Source: Acidimicrobiaceae bacterium
GTDB lineage: Bacteria; Actinomycetota; Acidimicrobiia; Acidimicrobiales; Bog-793
Direction: 5' to 3'
NCBI GenBank assembly: GCA_025463965.1
Contig: JAODBN010000003.1
Location: forward strand, 1 to 6,863
Length of the DNA: 6,863 bases
Below the pieces are notes generated by a model that did not search any database, was not told the origin of the DNA, and worked only from the letters and a program-made list of their open reading frames with translations. How positions within the stretch are numbered: the first letter of the stretch is position 1; each line of letters starts with the position of its first letter. Both the position numbers and the translations under genes were made by a program. Positions 5,785-6,863 of the stretch are shown in pieces.

Positions 5785-6320
5785 TGGCCGAGGCCACGCC
5801 GCCGGGGCGGTCAGGGCGGCCCCTCTTCGAGCAGCTGCTCGAGGTGGGCGTCTATCTGCCGCTCGGCGCGGCCGTGCGCCTAGCCGAGCGCGTCCCGGAC
5901 CTCGTTTCGGACGGAAGGGCGGTCGCCGGCCAGCAAGTGAGCAATGCCCGGCTCATCGGCAGGTTCGCCGTTGGCACCGCGCGGCGTGAGTTCGAGCGGC
6001 GGTTCCTTCGTCACGAGGACCCGAGTGGGGATGCTCCGGAGGGGCCAGCTGCCTCTCCGCCGCCCGCGCGGTCTTCGACCTCGAACCGAGCCGCTCGTGA
6101 GCCGGCGCCGAGCCGGCGAGCGGCCCCGCCGGCTGCCAGCACGCTCGCCATCCCGGGCTACGACGCTCTCGCGGCCTCTCAGGTTGTCCCGCTGCTCGCC
6201 GGGCTTACCGACGCCGAACTCGCTGCAGTGCGGCTCTATGAGGAGTCGGGCCGTGCCAGGCGCACCATCCTCGGGAGGATCTCTCAGCTGGAGGAGGAGC
6301 GCCGCGCCCGGCGCCCCTGA
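5784..6320 (+). CDS. Hypothetical protein with conserved helical N- and C-terminal segments
   Basis: The 178-residue product has three parts. Residues 13-75 form a likely helical region (LFEQLLEVGVYLPLGAAVRLAERVP and onward to about FERRF), with a weakly hydrophobic patch at 21-33 that could be amphipathic but is too short and interrupted for a clear membrane span. Residues 78-119 are a Pro/Ala/Ser/Arg-rich disordered linker. Residues 122-170 form a second helical module, IPGYDALAASQVVPLLAGL followed by TDAELAAVRLYEESGRARRTILGRISQLEE. Both ends recall short actinobacterial proteins I have seen named lipid droplet-associated, but I cannot confirm that or assign a function. The ATG at 5784 shares its A with the TAA stop of the DUF4193 gene, implying translational coupling; a weak GGGA lies at 5771-5774. 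The close coupling suggests a shared function with the DUF4193 protein. Confidence 0.75.
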   Translation: MAEATPPGRSGRPLFEQLLEVGVYLPLGAAVRLAERVPDLVSDGRAVAGQQVSNARLIGRFAVGTARREFERRFLRHEDPSGDAPEGPAASPPPARSSTSNRAAREPAPSRRAAPPAASTLAIPGYDALAASQVVPLLAGLTDAELAAVRLYEESGRARRTILGRISQLEEERRARRP

Positions 6321-6339
6321 GCAAGGCGGCCATGTTCCG

Positions 6340-6837
6340 GTGGACGAAGCTGCCCGCCGGGCAGGCCCGGAGGATCTCGCCAGGCTCGGCGAGCTCGTCG
6401 CCGAGGCTGCCGGCACCACCCGGTCCTTGCGCGGCGGCAGCGGACTGGTGGCGGCCTTCGACGAGGCTGTGTCGGACGCGGGGGGCCTCGGGGCGTACGT
6501 GACTGGTGGCCGCCGAGTTGCGCTCGTCGGCACCTATCACGATCACGTCGTCGGTTTCGCCGTTGCCGAGACGACCGATGCTCCGGGTTCGGCCCGCGTG
6601 CTCGGCTTGTGGGTCGAGCCTGGTGCACGGGAGGTCGGCGTCGGATCAGCGCTGCTCCAGGCGACCATGTCCTGGGCGGCCGAGCACGAAGCGCTCGGGC
6701 TCGATGTCCCAGCGCTACCCGGAGATCGCCACACGAAGAACTTGCTCGAGCGCTCGAGCTTCCGGGCGCGCCTCGTTGTCCTCCACCGGTCGTTCGAGCA
6801 GGGTGCCCCGAACGAAGCGTTCAGCGCTCCTCGCTGA
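6340..6837 (+). CDS. GNAT-family N-acetyltransferase
   Basis: GNAT enzymes transfer an acetyl group from acetyl-CoA to an amine on a small molecule or protein; the substrate here is unknown. With the GTG start at 6340 the protein has 165 residues, a typical single-domain length. The N-terminus ARRAGPEDLARLGELV (5-20) resembles the usual first strand and helix. ALVGTYHDHVVGFAVAE (61-77) gives strands 2-3. Motif A is VLGLWVEPGAREVGVGSALL (87-106), with R97, G100 and G102 as the acetyl-CoA pyrophosphate loop (RxxGxG). Motif B includes KNLLERSSF (133-141), the family's usual Asn-containing helix leading into the last strands. The GTG is the only in-frame start between 6253 and the domain. AAGG at 6323-6326 is a distant Shine-Dalgarno. 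ATG 6238 or GTG 6253 would add residues inside the preceding gene and look less likely. It follows the 178-aa gene by 19 bases, so the three genes probably form an operon. Confidence 0.88.
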   Translation: MDEAARRAGPEDLARLGELVAEAAGTTRSLRGGSGLVAAFDEAVSDAGGLGAYVTGGRRVALVGTYHDHVVGFAVAETTDAPGSARVLGLWVEPGAREVGVGSALLQATMSWAAEHEALGLDVPALPGDRHTKNLLERSSFRARLVVLHRSFEQGAPNEAFSAPR

Positions 6838-6863
6838 TCTCGGACAGAGGCGCAGCGGGGTTG
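6821..6863 (-). CDS. Possible 3' end of a convergent minus-strand gene
   Basis: Read on the minus strand, 13 codons run from the right edge to a TGA at 6821-6823 and give NPAAPLSEISEER. A polar Ser/Glu/Arg tail is common at protein C-termini. It would overlap the 3' end of the acetyltransferase gene by 17 bases in a convergent arrangement. The stretch is far too short to prove coding; the alternative is plain intergenic sequence. Confidence 0.22.
   Translation of the reverse strand, partial: NPAAPLSEISEER

Noticed and set aside
5944..6339. Long N-terminal extension of the acetyltransferase frame inside the 178-aa gene
   Set aside because: The extension is Arg/Ser/Pro-rich shadow sequence. 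The GNAT fold begins just after GTG 6340.

Overview
The window looks like a chromosomal segment of a high-GC actinobacterium. Codon third positions are dominated by G and C, several starts are GTG or lack a Shine-Dalgarno, and tatC is followed directly by a HelY-type RNA helicase gene, as in Mycobacterium. A DUF4193 zinc-ribbon protein, a family I know only from Actinobacteria, is also present. Acidimicrobiia or a related deep-branching class is my best guess, but that is inference. All recognised genes lie on the plus strand, and nothing looks like a phage, plasmid, CRISPR or intact transposon.

Left block (1-3166). The 3' end of an unrecognised gene is followed by a small hairpin and then tatC, the six-helix receptor of the twin-arginine translocase. 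helY starts inside the tatC stop codon (GTGA overlap), so the two are probably co-transcribed and translationally coupled. This HelY is compact: it has the two RecA-like lobes and the C-terminal DSHCT region, but lacks the roughly 200-residue arch/stalk insertion seen in mycobacterial HelY and in Mtr4/Ski2.

Middle block (3167-5280). After a 31-base gap with a -10-like element placed for leaderless transcription comes a 554-aa protein made of two ThyX (flavin-dependent thymidylate synthase) halves. The signature residues are divided between them: the N-terminal half keeps the E/S/R-Y substrate part but has RGR instead of RHR, and the C-terminal half keeps RHR but has lost the S-x-R-Y part. A 418-base gene-free stretch follows. 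It holds two large inverted repeats (4871-4944 and 4981-5057) and smaller hairpins, and ends in the TATAGT promoter element and leader of the next gene.

Right block (5281-6863). A 167-aa DUF4193-family protein has a very long acidic N-terminal region and a C-terminal CxxC-x16-CxxC zinc ribbon. A 178-aa protein of unknown function overlaps it by one base (TAATG), and a GNAT-family acetyltransferase follows 19 bases later; these three probably form one operon. At the right edge, the minus strand may carry the last 13 codons of a converging gene.

The most unusual items are the split-motif tandem ThyX, the arch-less HelY, the acid-expanded DUF4193 protein and the structured intergenic region. 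None is clearly a new system from sequence alone.
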